From Straminergon stramineum (taxonomy: Eukaryota > Streptophyta > Bryopsida > Hypnales > Calliergonaceae): a stretch of 64,000 bases of DNA. This document shows positions 50,728 through 62,590 of this stretch, in pieces. Within the stretch, counting starts at the first letter, position 1, and each line of letters starts with the position of its first letter. The notes under the pieces were generated by a model that was not told the DNA's origin, did no database searches, and saw only the letters and a list, made by a program, of their open reading frames with translations. The translations under genes and the position numbers were made by a program. Where the stretch lies: the NCBI GenBank assembly GCA_963920665.1, contig OY987263.1:27764547-27828546 (forward strand), in the 5' to 3' direction.

Positions 50728-51463
50728 CCCTGGACTGCTGCTAGAGCCATTATGTGGCGTTTGGATGACAATCTAGGGTCCTATGAAGAGATTAAAAGCA
50801 TTTTTTTCATCCCTTTTTTGTTGTTGACCTTTGATGTTGAGTTACAAAGAGTATCCAATTGAATTTTTTGTTTAACTAGAGTTTGTTTTCATGTAGTTGA
50901 GAAGTAAGTTAAAAAGACAGATGCCAAAATTTGCTATTTTAGTGTATTTTGAGGAGTTGTTGCTCCTTGCTCTAAATCTGAAATTTCTCCAAAAAAATGA
51001 TATTTTTTGAGTTTGAGACCAACTAACGAAATGAATTTCATCTGCTCTAGTTTCTACTCCAACTCGAATTTTGGAAAAATTCATAATATTGAATATTTTA
51101 TTGTAGTTTGAACTATGAATGTATTTTCAATATCCATTGTATTCTAATTATAGAATGACATGGAAATTGAGTTTACACCATGATGTTTGTCACTGTAATT
51201 TACACACATGGTGGAATTTTCAGATTTTTTGAAATAATTTTCTATTTAATACGATTTTTTCTTCATTCTTTTTCAAAAATTCTCACAAAAATCAATTTTC
51301 CTCAAAAAAATCTAATTTTTTTTGTGAAGTAGAGAAGACATGTAATATCATCTCTGAAAAATAAACATAAATTTTTTCATCCATATCTATTCCAAACTGG
51401 CAACAAACTAAGTGATAAGCAACGAGGCTCTGAATCAGTGGTTGTAGGTCCGTCCTTTAGGGG
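50728..51463 (+). mobile_element. TTAA-flanked element, family B, copy 2
   Basis: 736 bp, with TTAA on both sides (50724-50727 and 51464-51467). The left end is CCCTGGACTGC and the right end is GTCCTTTAGGGG. It aligns with 27642-29903 and shows the empty site of the CACTA element near 51078. Confidence 0.8.
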
Positions 51464-51467
51464 TTAA

Positions 51468-52386
51468 TCTACACCATGATAACCCTAATTTCAATGTCCT
51501 CCACTTCAACATTTTGCAAGAAACATCTACTATTCTCTGAATCTTGTAAAACACGTTTCGGGGAGCACGCTCGATATAGAGCCCGGACTTGGCATGCGTC
51601 CCTGACTCCTGGGCACCGAACCCATTATTGTCAACCAAGTGTGCCGCAAATCCTTGACAACTGAAGTATTCATGGGCTAGGCTAAGATAAGCTTACTGTA
51701 GCTAGCATGCACCCCACCTGGGCAAAGTAAGTGACGGACTCGCCAATGATTACACGCATTTCGCTACAAGAGTGCTGTATTCGGGGAGACGATTCAAACT
51801 GCTTTTCTCAGTCTTCTCTTCTCTTCCAATAAGTGAATTTAAACAGATTATTATTATGATACTATTTCTGCAGGCGACTGAAGGTGGAGATTCGTTGTGC
51901 ATGCATGTGACTCGCCTTTCAATGGCTATGCGGAATTACAGACTGTAAGTTGCATACCAAGGGCTATTGCTAATGGTTAACCGACTGATGCAGATAACTT
52001 ATTAGACGGAGTTCAGTTGAAATCATTAGACTGTCAATAATTGTGATGCTTGACTTTCTTTTTGAAAGTTACGGGAAGTGCTCAGTCTGGAACTCAAGTT
52101 TTATTTGGAGTTATGATCGATAAACCCACTCACTTCTGGGAAGTAGCGTATTCCTTGGATTTTCAGAAGTTTGGGAGTTGGGACATAACTGAAGTTACCA
52201 TTATTCGCCAGGCAGCTCTCGATATTCGCCACTCAGTCAACTTGAAAGACGGGCAGAATATTTAGTCATTGTTGTGTGTGTTGGAAATTCAACCAGAAGG
52301 TCAAACCTTTAGGGCGATTGTCCACATTAACACATCGACAAGTTGACCAAATTAAGAACTCCAGAAAGAAATGCAAAAACTAGAAA
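51468..52386. other. Balanced-composition island, possible gene remnant
   Basis: GC-richer than its surroundings. A 71-codon frame (52050-52265) and a candidate upstream exon (51874-51944) are seen, but joining them in frame meets a stop, and neither has a recognised domain. It could be a decayed gene. Confidence 0.3.
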
Positions 52387-52391
52387 TAACA

Positions 52392-52526
52392 GATATTTCG
52401 TTAAAATGGCAGTATTCACACACCATTTTTCCATTTATTTTCTAGGAGAGGTACAGATTTCAGACTGCACAGTCTGAACTGCAAAGTGCCAAGTTTGTGG
52501 AATACCGACGTTTTCAACAAAATATC
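52392..52526. repeat. Short inverted-repeat element, TTAAAATGGC family
   Basis: Starts 'atttcgttaaaatggc' and ends with a decayed inverted partner ('ataccgacgttttcaac'). It contains 'cagactgcacagtctg', like the other copies. Confidence 0.5.
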
Positions 52527-52986
52527 CATTAAATGGAGTTGAGAGAGAGATAGAGCCCGGGTACACAACTCTTGAAATGTATGTTAGGGTCGTTAGCATT
52601 AAAATGGCTTAGAGGACGGCTTTTGTAAAAATTATATCAAATTAAAAAGACCAAAAATTTAGGTGAAGACCAAATTTAAAAAAAATTAAATGTAGAAAAT
52701 GTTGGGTTACATATTGATTAGAAAAAATTCACAATATATATGAAGAATTAAAATACTTATGCATAATTTTCAAAAAGCTATACAAGAAGTTCCCTTGAAT
52801 TAAAATTAAAATTCATTCATAGTATTTTATTTGTAATAAAAAAATCTTAAATTTTTATTAAAAAGTCCTCAAAGTCGGGTAGCTTGTTCCACAACACATG
52901 TATTAAAAAAACTCATATAATTAGTTTTTTAATGCTATTATTGTCCTCAAAGAATATTCATTTCATGTATATAATTACATTTATAG

Positions 52987-53288
52987 TCAATTTCATTAAA
53001 ATGGTGGTATTCTAGTAAACTGATGGTCCATTTCACTACTTTGGCATGGTTTGAAATCTAAACTAGTCCTAGATATTGAAAATCTAGATCTGTCCTAAAT
53101 GTCTAAAATCTAAAATGTCATAGATAGTTTAGACCACGTATTTTGAAATCTAGATTGTTTCTAGATTGTCAAAATCTATAAGTGTCCGAAATCTCCGAAA
53201 TCTATAACAGTCTTAGATGTTCCTTTTACAATTCAGACAGCACGGTCTGAAAAATGGCATTTGAATACTACCATTTTAATGAAATTGA
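52987..53288. mobile_element. TIR element of the TTAAAATGGC family, 302 bp
   Basis: The 26-bp ends 'tcaatttcattaaaatggtg' (52987 on) and the inverted right end differ at one position. Inside lies 'cagacagcacggtctg'. Related copies lie at 52392-52526, 55761-55897 and 62591-62707, with a weaker one at 59326-59518. Confidence 0.75.
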
Positions 53289-54411
53289 TCATATTTTTGG
53301 ATTCCTTGCTAAGAGGGCTAGAAGAGTTTTCTACATTCAAACAAATTAAATCCTTTGAGATTGGACTAAAATGCATTATAAGTAATTATAACTAGGCCCA
53401 TATAATATAGGTGTTGCATACCTAGGAGATAGAGAGGTATGGATGGTGAGAACTGGCCCCCCTCAAGCCTCTTTTGGCCCCTCCAAGTCATTTCAAGGGT
53501 GCAAGTAAAAAATAAAATTCTACTTTGTGCTTGATTAATTTATCTTGTATACCTTTCCTAGCTAATGTGAGGCCTTTGATTGCAATTATGAATTCAAAAT
53601 TTGAAAATCTTATCACGCATGGAAAATAAAAAATTTCAGCGTTTTCAGAAGGGGTTGAGCGAGAGGTTAGTTCACCCTAGCTAGGAATATGAGTCATGGA
53701 ATTGCACAAAAAGAAGAATAGCATTGGGTTTATTTTGCTTAAATTATTTCTTGTTGCATTAGCTCAAATAATACCCTAACTTAATTGTTGAATAATGAAT
53801 AATGTTTTTCTTTCTTTTATCTCTTTTGAAGTTCTTGTGGTTGTAATGAAAGAAAGAATTAATATAGAAAATAAAACTTTTAGGAAACAATAATCACTTC
53901 AAAGGCTAAACAAGATTTATTAAAACTTGTTTATCACCTGGTAAATACATGGGATTATCTTTACTTCTAGTTATCCCACAACCACATTATTTTTTATTTT
54001 TGTCTACTATGTTTCTGGAAATTGACATTTTATTAATAAAATTAATAGCATATCATACCATTGTTTACCAATGAAGCAAGGGTCCCTGTTGCATCCTACA
54101 ATGAACAAAATTGTTTTATATGGCTCCCAGGTACATCTAGCAATGCATAATACAATAATACCTTCCCAGCATGGGAAGTACCATTGCCTGGTTATTATAC
54201 TGTACAACGACTATCTCCAACTTCCTATTTAGAGACCCCAGGCAATGGCCACTGGCCAGGTGAACTGAAGTCCACCCGTAACACGTTAAAATTGTGTCAA
54301 GGCTGCAACTGTATCACATGCCTCACTCAGGATAGCATGATTGAATGGGCTCAGATGATGCTCACCTCGAAGTGAACGGCGAGCTACAAAATTACATGAT
54401 TGTAGGCCACA
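53289..54411. other. Intergenic, repeat H copy with empty MITE site
   Basis: 53450-53690 is a repeat H copy in which 'ccta' joins directly to 'gctaatgtga' (TA at 53559-53560) with no MITE. The remainder is AT-rich without a supported gene. The frames 54007-54207 and 54184-54375 have no domain. Confidence 0.55.
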
Positions 54412-54422
54412 CTATTTATATA
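54412..54422 (+). promoter_or_regulatory. Probable TATA box of the AGP-like gene
   Basis: CTATTTATATA in a balanced-composition stretch about 310 bp before the start codon. A pyrimidine- and CA-rich leader follows. The distance implies a long 5' UTR or a leader intron. Confidence 0.45.
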
Positions 54423-54733
54423 CCTTCCAGTGGCCAGGCATTACATATCCCTTCCCATCTCACAAACTCCACTCTCACCTCCCGAACTCCCATCGACATT
54501 CACCTTCACTACATCACGCTCTCTAGAGTAGATCAAGTGATAGCACCGGCCGGAACAAGAGCAGGTTTCAGTGACTCGATCAATTCGATCTAGCTGGTAC
54601 AGTGAGCTTGGAGTTGTTGTTTGAAATATTGTATTCATTACAGACTGTGGTAGGGGAATTCGTCATTCTGCAGTGATCGACAGAGCTGAGGTTGGGGCTA
54701 GTAGCCACACCGGTTTGTATTATTTATTACAGA

Positions 54734-54955
54734 ATGGCGAAGCAGCAGCAGATGGTGGCAGTGATGGTGGTGGTGATGCTGTGTGTGTGCATGTCGGCGT
54801 CGGTGCAAGTGAGCGCTCAGAGCTCGCCTGCTCCTGCGCCTTCCACAGGCTATGAGCCAGTGCCAGCTCCGTATTCTGCTCCTCCTGAGGGTTCGCCTGT
54901 TTACGCTCCCACTTACGCGCCAGTTGAAGCTCCGGGACCTACGGCAGGCATTTGA
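54734..54955 (+). CDS. Small secreted arabinogalactan/Pro-rich peptide
   Basis: A single-exon frame of 73 aa. Residues 1-28 are a signal peptide: MAKQQQ, then a Val/Met/Cys-rich hydrophobic core ending at VSAQ. The mature part of about 45 residues is rich in Pro, Ala, Ser and Tyr, with Ala-Pro and Ser-Pro pairs (PAPAPS, PVPAPYSAPP, YAPTYAPVEAPG) typical of hydroxyproline-glycosylated arabinogalactan proteins. Such proteins are secreted to the cell wall. No hydrophobic C-terminal tail is present, so no GPI anchor is predicted, which is less usual for AG peptides. YAP motifs recall extensin-like proteins. A polyadenylation signal AATAAA lies at 54985-54990, 30 bp after the stop. Confidence 0.75.
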   Translation: MAKQQQMVAVMVVVMLCVCMSASVQVSAQSSPAPAPSTGYEPVPAPYSAPPEGSPVYAPTYAPVEAPGPTAGI

Positions 54956-54984
54956 TTCGGGACGCAGAGTGTCGGTATTACTTG

Positions 54985-54990
54985 AATAAA
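54985..54990 (+). terminator. Polyadenylation signal AATAAA of the AGP-like gene
   Basis: AATAAA about 30 bp downstream of the stop codon. The position is plausible for a near-upstream element. Confidence 0.5.
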
Positions 54991-55526
54991 TATATTTGTG
55001 GCTAGAAAATTGTGATGGATCGGAGAAGAGATGGGGAGTTCTTTCCAGAAGCACAATTTTTGCTGCTGGGGGGGGAGAGTGTAGTAGAGCCGTGCGAGGA
55101 GCTCAGGAATTAATGCTTGATGATTGACTAGTTTTTGAATTCGGCCTGGAAACCGAAATAAGCCTCGAGATAGAGGGCGTGTAGTGAATCTAGCTGTGTC
55201 AGCTCAAATAAGTTCTGGGACGTGTGATTTGTGTTCACATTTCAGAGAAATGAAAAAAATTTGGTTGGAGTTAAAGCAGCTTCGATCTTTTGGAATTTAT
55301 CAATGTATTGATTGTGTGGAAACAAATTTGTTATGTATGCATGTGTTTTTAGAAATGCCAGGTGCAGCTTGATTCAACAATGTGTTGCTTCCACTGAACT
55401 TGAATCTCGTGCTAGGCGCTCGTATGTCTGCGACTCAGTTGAGAGATACGAAGCTACTCAGAGGATATCTTTCCGCATCCATCAGTATATTCAGCAATTT
55501 AACACAGCTAACAGGTAGTCTTGGAA

Positions 55527-55620
55527 GTTGTACAGTACCCTGCCAAAAGAATGCCGTCCCTCCAGTTGCAGTGATGGGTGAACTCGTGGACGACAATCTT
55601 TTTGGCAGGGTACTGTACAT
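55527..55620. repeat. Inverted-repeat element with GTACAGTACCCTGCCAAAA ends
   Basis: 'gtacagtaccctgccaaaa' (about 55528) and its inverse 'tttttggcagggtactgtac' (about 55600) enclose about 55 bp. A related single end lies at about 57888-57920 ('tttttagcgaggtactatac'). Confidence 0.65.
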
Positions 55621-55760
55621 TGAATGGAATTTCCAAGTTGTGGACGCCGAACATTCAAAAAGCTTTTAGAGAGAAGTGAGTGCGATATGTCATTCAATTC
55701 TGACTGGATTAATGAACAGGCTCTTCTGCGAACGTCTGATCGCAAGTGTGAATTAATCGT

Positions 55761-55897
55761 CAATTTCGTTAAATTGGCGAGATTCTGGGCTCCAATAATT
55801 GCGAAATTCATCTACAGAAAGATTCAAAATCTAGGATCGGAATAGGTTTTCATTTCAGGTCGCCAGGGTGTGGAATTCCCCCAATTTAACGAAATTG
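55761..55897. mobile_element. TIR element of the TTAAAATGGC family, 137 bp
   Basis: The ends 'caatttcgttaaattggcg' and the inverted 'cccaatttaacgaaattg' match at most positions. It is non-coding. Confidence 0.6.
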
Positions 55898-58071
55898 AAG
55901 TTGTTAATTAGGTTGGGTAGCAGCGAGATCTAGTCATCTTGAATGGGATAAACACCGTTTATGTGTGCAGGAGTCACATCGGAATTAATAGAAACTAGAG
56001 GTAGAGGATACATACTAATGACATGAGAACGGCAGTTCTATTATTATGGAGGAAAATCGATCACTACATAGGCGGGGTTTTCCAGAGGGCGCCTGGAAAC
56101 CAAAATCTATGTCAGCCCTAGTTTTTAGAGCTTCGTGCAGCTGTATATCACAATTTTGAACAGCAAAGAAATGAAATTTTTGCAGCAATGTAACGATTGA
56201 AATTCTAGGCTCGGACCTATGTCTGACCCCCAAAACTAGCAGCAATTCAATCGTCTGTTTATACACAGTTTAGGTTGAACTTGTTGTCAAGTGTTGTAAG
56301 CATGATTTGCTAAATGTCTAAGTTCAATGATCTTGGGATGGAAATGGAGTCGTCTACTGATACCGACGAGGGTCTTAACTTCCCACTTTGAAATTACAAA
56401 TACAAGTTACTCCTTCAAAGTGATAAGATTTCCATCTTAGAGCACTAACTTGCGCTGTCACACTAAAGAGCTGGTCGCTTAGGCTATTGGCATGCCTGGG
56501 CTGAAAATGCTCCCCAACCCTCACACGTCGCCAAGGATAAAATTCTGAAGTGGCCCCTCCAAAAATTGAATTTGGCACAGAATCCTTCAGTGTTGTTCAT
56601 CCCCTTTCCGTGCCCCACACATACACACATTTGAGATTCACTATTGAGATCTTACCATTTCAACAATTCATTAGACAAACAATAATGGGGATATGAATAG
56701 TAACCCACATATTGTTGAGTGTGTCGGATATTCCGCTTCATAGTGGGGACTTGGCAATTGGAATCAACAAAGAGATTTGTAGAGCCCATCATGAGACATT
56801 TGGTGAGATAGATTTTCCATGTGATGGTGGTAATTTTCTTAATAGATTTGACTCTAGTACCCAAAGTGATATCTTCACTATATAGTATCCTAGAGGGACG
56901 ACATAAAAAAATTAATTAATTATATATATACTAGTAACATAGTTTACAACCAACTGGATGAACAATAAAGGGATTTTATTAAGGAATAAATATTTGTATA
57001 TACATTATAAATAATTATGTCTTAGCATTTTGATTAAGTAATAGTTCATGCTCCTATTGCATGATAAACTAATCAAATTCAAGGATTTGCTTATAGAATT
57101 GCTAATGCACCAATTTCTACATAGGATTCACGAGTTGCATTCATCTGTCAATAGCTTTGGAATGGACATAATACATTTGGCATAAGAATATTGATGCTAT
57201 TTATCATTTATTCTTAATTCAAAGGTTTTACAAGTTTCTATAAGCATCTAAAGGTTGAATTGAGTGTCAGTATGAAAATAGGATCTTGGTATGAAAAAAA
57301 ATATATATCAAGTGGTAGTAGTAGAAAAGTATGTTATTTCTATGGACTATATTAAAGTTATATTTTCACATTATATGGTATATTTAATTTCAATGCTTGG
57401 ATTTCACCATTCAACCATGAGTATTCAATTGAAGGGTTGAAAAGAAAGAACACCATGGCATTAGATGTCATGAGGAACCTAAGTCATGTTATGGAAAGTA
57501 AGGTAGAAAGGTCAATTCCAAACATATTGTAGAATCATTCAAGTAGCTAGGAATGGACTTGTAAAGTCATCATTCTTTAATCAGTCTAGTAGAAAAAGAC
57601 TCAAATCTATACATTTTGAATTGTCTAAAGTGTTCTAATCAACAAAAAAGAATTAATTTGAACAAAATTTGTTGATTCTTATATACTTTTTTAGTAGTAA
57701 AATATATATACATCATATTGCATGTAAAAAAGAAATCTTGTTAAATGGAACATGGCCTTATTTCCTTAATGAACAAATATGTTTTCTGTGACTCAAAAAT
57801 TGATTTTGAATCACAAAAGCATGCTACAATAGACATTTAGTCTTTAATGAAACGTCACACTGGGCAACATTTCTATTAATCGACATTCTTTTTAGCGAGG
57901 TACTATACATTCCCAAGCAACCACGTTATGGACACCATATAATGTCATTCAATTCTTTTGCACAACATAGAATACAATTGGCATTTTTGTCTTGAATAAT
58001 TAACATTCCATTCTTATACAATCCCTATCAAGCATACCAAATTTTAGTTTCAAGAAAACAAAAATCCATTT
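55898..58071. other. Intergenic DNA to the gap, no gene seen
   Basis: A partial copy of the repeat found in deacetylase intron 1 lies at 56284-56400. From about 56880 the sequence is very AT-rich. No supported open frame. Confidence 0.5.
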
Positions 58072-58271
58072 NNNNNNNNNNNNNNNNNNNNNNNNNNNNN
58101 NNNNNNNNNNNNNNNNNNNNNNNNNNNNNNNNNNNNNNNNNNNNNNNNNNNNNNNNNNNNNNNNNNNNNNNNNNNNNNNNNNNNNNNNNNNNNNNNNNNN
58201 NNNNNNNNNNNNNNNNNNNNNNNNNNNNNNNNNNNNNNNNNNNNNNNNNNNNNNNNNNNNNNNNNNNNNNN
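58072..58271. other. Assembly gap (200 N)
   Basis: An unsequenced stretch. The sequence at its right edge is still inside the inverted copy of the STIG1-like promoter, so the gap probably hides coding sequence of a second copy on the minus strand. Confidence 1.
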
Positions 58272-58448
58272 TCGATCTACAAGCAGATGATTTCAGACAC
58301 AATTAATGGATGAATCCCGGAGTCGCCACTACCATGGACTGGTCGAGCGATCCCTGATGCAGGCACTGGGAATTGAAAACGGTCACGAATCGATGAGAAC
58401 TACGTCCACATTGAGGTGGATTTATAGGTGACACTTCTCCCCCTGAAC
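58272..58448 (-). promoter_or_regulatory. Inverted copy of the STIG1-like promoter and 5' UTR
   Basis: The reverse complement of 61268-61444. I count one mismatch (58393 region, 'ggtcacg' against 'ggttacg') over the first 168 bp or so, then the match fades. It includes the TATA box (CTATAAATC on the minus strand, about 58419-58427). The match runs up to the N gap, which suggests a STIG1-like gene on the minus strand hidden there. Confidence 0.85.
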
Positions 58449-61265
58449 CTGGTTGCTACAGCATATATATACTGTAACAGCGCGCGGAGTAGCTGAGAAA
58501 TTTGTGATTTTTCGTTATTGGCTGCATGGTGACGTGAACCGCGTGACAGTACTATCAGCACTTTCCTTGTCGAACATGTTTACATGTCCATGCACATCCA
58601 GCGTTGTTACTGATCTATGCCTATGCTCAGTTTCCGAGATTCGCCATGTTGGACTCCATTCCTGTCTAGTGGAAACTGCAGCTGGAGTGTTGATTGGTAT
58701 GCTGTGATTCTTGTGAAGCACTTATGTACCTTTAAAATTTTGGATGTTTGAGGTCAGTTTCATAGAAGCATGTCCTCAGTAAATCGTCCATTTCGTCATA
58801 TTGTGACAAAGATTGTATCAATCATGAATGTACTCTACTTCCTTCAAACTAAGACTGGTAGACAGATTTATTTCTGATCTAGCAGTAGAGGAAATTTCGA
58901 CTCTCGACAGGGCTGTTTAGAAGCGCCAGAAGGGACCCTAAGATTACTTTCTTTTTGTCTATACAAGAACTTTTTCCCAATTTCTGCTAATCATTGTATT
59001 GCCAATTATCAGAGCATTGGTATTCTAGCATTGATATTCAACTACTCAAGTAGATTAATGGAGGAGGGTTGTGGCAACTACAATTTTATATTCAAAAGAG
59101 AAAAGGAAATTAAGATATATTCCCTTTCATTTCCGATATTCACATAAGATGAGTCTTTTTTTGTCAAAGATTTTTTTCATTCACTAGCCATGCAAGGCTC
59201 TTAAAATAGAGTGACTTGTCAAACCTTCGCAGCCCTCCGTAGAGTCCAAAATATCTCTAATGGGTTCCCTAAAGAGTGCCCAAAATGTGCCCAAATCTTC
59301 AATTGCAAAACCAATATTGTCCATTTTATTGTTAAATTGGCAATATTCCTCTACTTTGGCAATTCTTTGAGCTTGTGACTTGAAATGTCAATCTAGCTAT
59401 ACGTATGCATGTGTGGCTGAGTTTTTATGCAATGTAGTGTGTTACAATTATTGGGGCTATAATATCCCCACTTTGCAATTGAAAATTGCAGTGGAATTTT
59501 CCCAATTTATCCAAATTCATGTTATAAATGTTCAACCATATAGTGATTCTTGTAATTGGGTGGACAAGGAATCTATTGAAAAGTCTATTCTATTGATATT
59601 CATTGAAAATCCGAGTTGTCTTGTCGAAAAAAATATAGGATCTGAGTGTTGTATTGGAAGTTTAAGGTCACATGTTATATTATACAAGTATTGAGTATGG
59701 GAGACACTTTTGTTTACTAACACCATATTCAACAAGACAACAATTGAGACCATTTGGAATCATACTTTAATCAAGGTCCTATATTTAGAATATAACAAGT
59801 ATTTATTTATTAAATTGAGACACTTTCATCAAATGAAATTTTAATATGTCAAAATAGTTAAATAGCAAATGGGGGTCATTTATTTGAAAGTCAATCTTAA
59901 AGTTCATTCTACTAGATGGATGAGGGTCTACTAGATATCATGGACATTGCGTATGTTAAGTTGTTGTTAGGTTTGCGAAGACAACCTTGTTGAAAATGTT
60001 TTAAGGAATATTACATGTATACTAAAAAAATTTCACCGTATTGTGACTACAATTTCCAATTAATTTGACCCTTCAGATGTTTGAGAAAGTATCAATTTGT
60101 GTCATACATGAAGAAATAAATTTCAAGGTATTTATTAAAGAATAAAATAAAATAATATTTGCAAAGTGCAAATCAATTGTAAACATATGAAGCAATCACT
60201 TCTAAAGTCCATAAAGTTCATTAGGCTCCTAACTAAATTTTTGTAATGGGGAAATGTATTCTTTACTTAAGCATATGAGTTCATTGAAATTTTAAAAAAA
60301 TAACCCTTATTACCCTTTCATCCCATAGGATTATTTATTTGAAGAAATGTCAAATTGAATAAAAAAAATTAATTCCATACGATATTTTTGGCAATTTGCC
60401 CGTGATCCGAAATTCTTTATATCTCGCTATTGATAGCAAAGTCAGAGCAGACAGTCGTTGAAATGGCAACCGTTTTTTTGTGCTTTTTTTTTAATTGCAA
60501 GAACAAGGAGAAGAATACGTCCAGCACTACAGCCCAACTGTCACGGCGCCTGGTGTTTCAGAGCGCCATACTACCTTTTCGAAGATATATGCCACAATTT
60601 CTGGCGCCAGATCCGCGACAATGTAACGGAAAAATTAATGACGATCTGACTTAAATAAAGAACTGCACATGCACCGGCTATTTTACCCGTTTCTGGACTT
60701 TAGCATGTCAAATGTCAAACATATCTAAGTGCCTTCCGTTGGTTACGTGTGCGTTAACTTGAGCTGCGTCGATCGCACGTTCCGACTTTGGGCAAGTAAC
60801 CGGGGTGCATGGGCACGTTCTAACAGTAGTTGAGACATTGCTGGATTCGTGAATTGTAACGTCGATCACTCTCACAACAGGCTCGCCTAGCCACTTTAAT
60901 TTGATTTCCTCCAGTGGGATTGGAGTCCACATGACAAACTCAGCAGGCGTCAGATCAGAGATCAATAACAACTTTGGACATGCATTGTGGACATGATCGA
61001 TATGCAGTTGTAGTATGACAATAGTGTCGCCGATTCATGTCACATGCAGCAAGATATTGACCGAAAGTACAAATCCCTCAGAGTTCATGTAACAACATAT
61101 CAATCTGCTACAGCAACCCCCGTATCGAAGTACTGGTCTCTGTAATGCTAGAGCAATGCAGTTACGCCAGTATGCAATAAATTCACTTCCCACGTCAGAT
61201 ATACAGCACGCCAACAAGTACAGCATCTTCAACTGGGATCCATTAACATATGATTTTTGCACACC
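58449..61265. other. Spacer between the two STIG1-like promoters
   Basis: About 2.8 kb. Balanced composition at the left (58450-58730) and right (60430-61260) ends, AT-rich in between. A weak TTAAAATGGC-family element lies at about 59326-59518. No open frame (58453-58707, 59380-59694, 60708-60971) has a recognised domain. Confidence 0.5.
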
Positions 61266-61288
61266 CAGTTCAAGGGGAGAAGTGTCAC

Positions 61289-61297
61289 CTATAAATC
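61289..61297 (+). promoter_or_regulatory. Probable TATA box of the STIG1-like gene
   Basis: CTATAAATC about 200 bp before the start codon. It is conserved in the inverted copy at 58272-58448. Confidence 0.65.
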
Positions 61298-61497
61298 CAC
61301 CTCAATGTGGACGTAGTTCTCATCGATTCGTAACCGTTTTCAATTCCCAGTGCCTGCATCAGGGATCGCTCGACCAGTCCATGGTAGTGGCGACTCCGGG
61401 ATTCATCCATTAATTGTGTCTGAAATCATCTGCTTGTAGATCGACCGTTCATACGTTCATTTGGTGTCTGAAGTATCGACTTCCAATTTCTACCCAG

Positions 61498-61956
61498 ATG
61501 ACTGTCGCAAACTGCAGCTCCAGCGCCATGGTGAAGGCCGTCCTGCTGCCCTTCATTCTGGTGCTGCTGGCCGTGGCTGCTGGAGCTTCCAGCGCGGAAG
61601 ATGGACCAGCGGTTGCGAAATCCGGAGGTCGATTTTCGGAGACTCCAGTGGGACGCAAGCTTCTCCACCTCAATGACTGCGGCTCAGGCTCGGCTCCCGA
61701 TTTCGACTGCAAGAAGCTTCTCCCGTGGGCCAACAATGCGACCTGCTGCACCAACCGATTAGGCAACCAAATGTGCTGGGACGTGGGCACGTTTTATCTG
61801 GACAAGTGCGGGTCGTGTAACACCAAGTGCAAAGTCGGAGAAGCTTGCTGCAACGGCGTTTGTGCAGATCTGACGACGGACAACAACAACTGTGGAGTTT
61901 GCGGAAACAAATGCCGCTCCAAGTCGGGTTGCAAGTTTAGCTTGTGCGGCTACTGA
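61498..61956 (+). CDS. STIG1-like stigma-specific Cys-rich secreted protein
   Basis: A single-exon frame of 152 aa from the first ATG (61498), or 142 aa from a second ATG at 61528. The second gives the more typical signal peptide (MVKAVLLPFILVLLAVAAGA), while the first adds ten polar residues. A basic variable segment ends near VGRKLL, then comes the Cys-rich STIG1 domain with 16 Cys, including NATCCTNRLGNQMCWD, KCGSCNTKC, EACCNGVC and NNNCGVCGNKC, ending LCGY. STIG1 proteins are apoplastic and, in flowering plants, act in stigma exudate and in pollen tube growth. Outside them the role is not established, so a cell-wall or signalling role is inferred. The domain is complete. GC content is higher than the surroundings. 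It is flanked by an inverted promoter copy to the left and a pseudogene to the right, so it belongs to a local cluster. Confidence 0.9.
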   Translation: MTVANCSSSAMVKAVLLPFILVLLAVAAGASSAEDGPAVAKSGGRFSETPVGRKLLHLNDCGSGSAPDFDCKKLLPWANNATCCTNRLGNQMCWDVGTFYLDKCGSCNTKCKVGEACCNGVCADLTTDNNNCGVCGNKCRSKSGCKFSLCGY

Positions 61957-62590
61957 TCGTTTGACGGCAATGGGTGCGTGATATCCTGCATGATCAGCTA
62001 CTGAATGCGATCGATAATCTCATAGAGTATGATCGACATCTGGGTGACGTACTGTGGGCGGCCGCGGCCGATGAGGGGGAAAAGGAGGAGAGGGTGATTA
62101 TAGTAGTGATTGAAGTCATTCCGTGGAATGAAGGCGCTGGCCTTCAATTGGTTTGTAGCAACGCTCGTTCAAGAAAATGGTGATCAAAGTATAGTTCGCT
62201 CTTTTCGCGGCACGTACTTGGAGATGAGCTCGATTGGGAGGTGACTTCATTGGAGTGCAGTTTAGCGCTTGGAACTATATAATGATGTATTCAATAAGTA
62301 GCTTGTTCTGTATCTAGTTCGACTGTTATATGTGCAGCATGTATACCTAGGTGTACACGCTGTGTACTGTGATGGAGGTGCATTATTACATTAAATGTGA
62401 CTTGATCGATCTATCGATCTCTTTCTTTTTCAGTGATTATTGAATAAAGTTGGCCGTGAATATGTTATTGAAGACCGATGTGATCTGTCGAGTAATGAGT
62501 CATATGCAATTGGGGTTGTGTGTACTGCAAAGGAGTTTTTACCACAAGTTTGTATCTAAATCGGATATTCAAAAATTCCAGAGAACAAAT
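61957..62590. other. 3' region of the STIG1-like gene
   Basis: Balanced composition. A possible polyadenylation signal AATAAA lies at about 62443. The frame 61974-62183 has no domain. Confidence 0.45.

Noticed and set aside
476..51463. CCCTAAA in the element ends as interstitial telomere repeats
   Set aside because: The motif occurs once per end with a variable next base and is never tandem, so it is a terminal motif of the elements.
51874..52265. Two candidate exons of a possible gene
   Set aside because: Joined at the best splice sites the upstream exon contains a stop (TGA), and no family is recognisable. Kept only as a possible remnant.
60708..60971. 87-codon minus-strand frame between the STIG1-like promoters
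   Set aside because: Reads protein-like and sits in balanced-composition DNA, but I recognise no domain and see no start context or splicing support.
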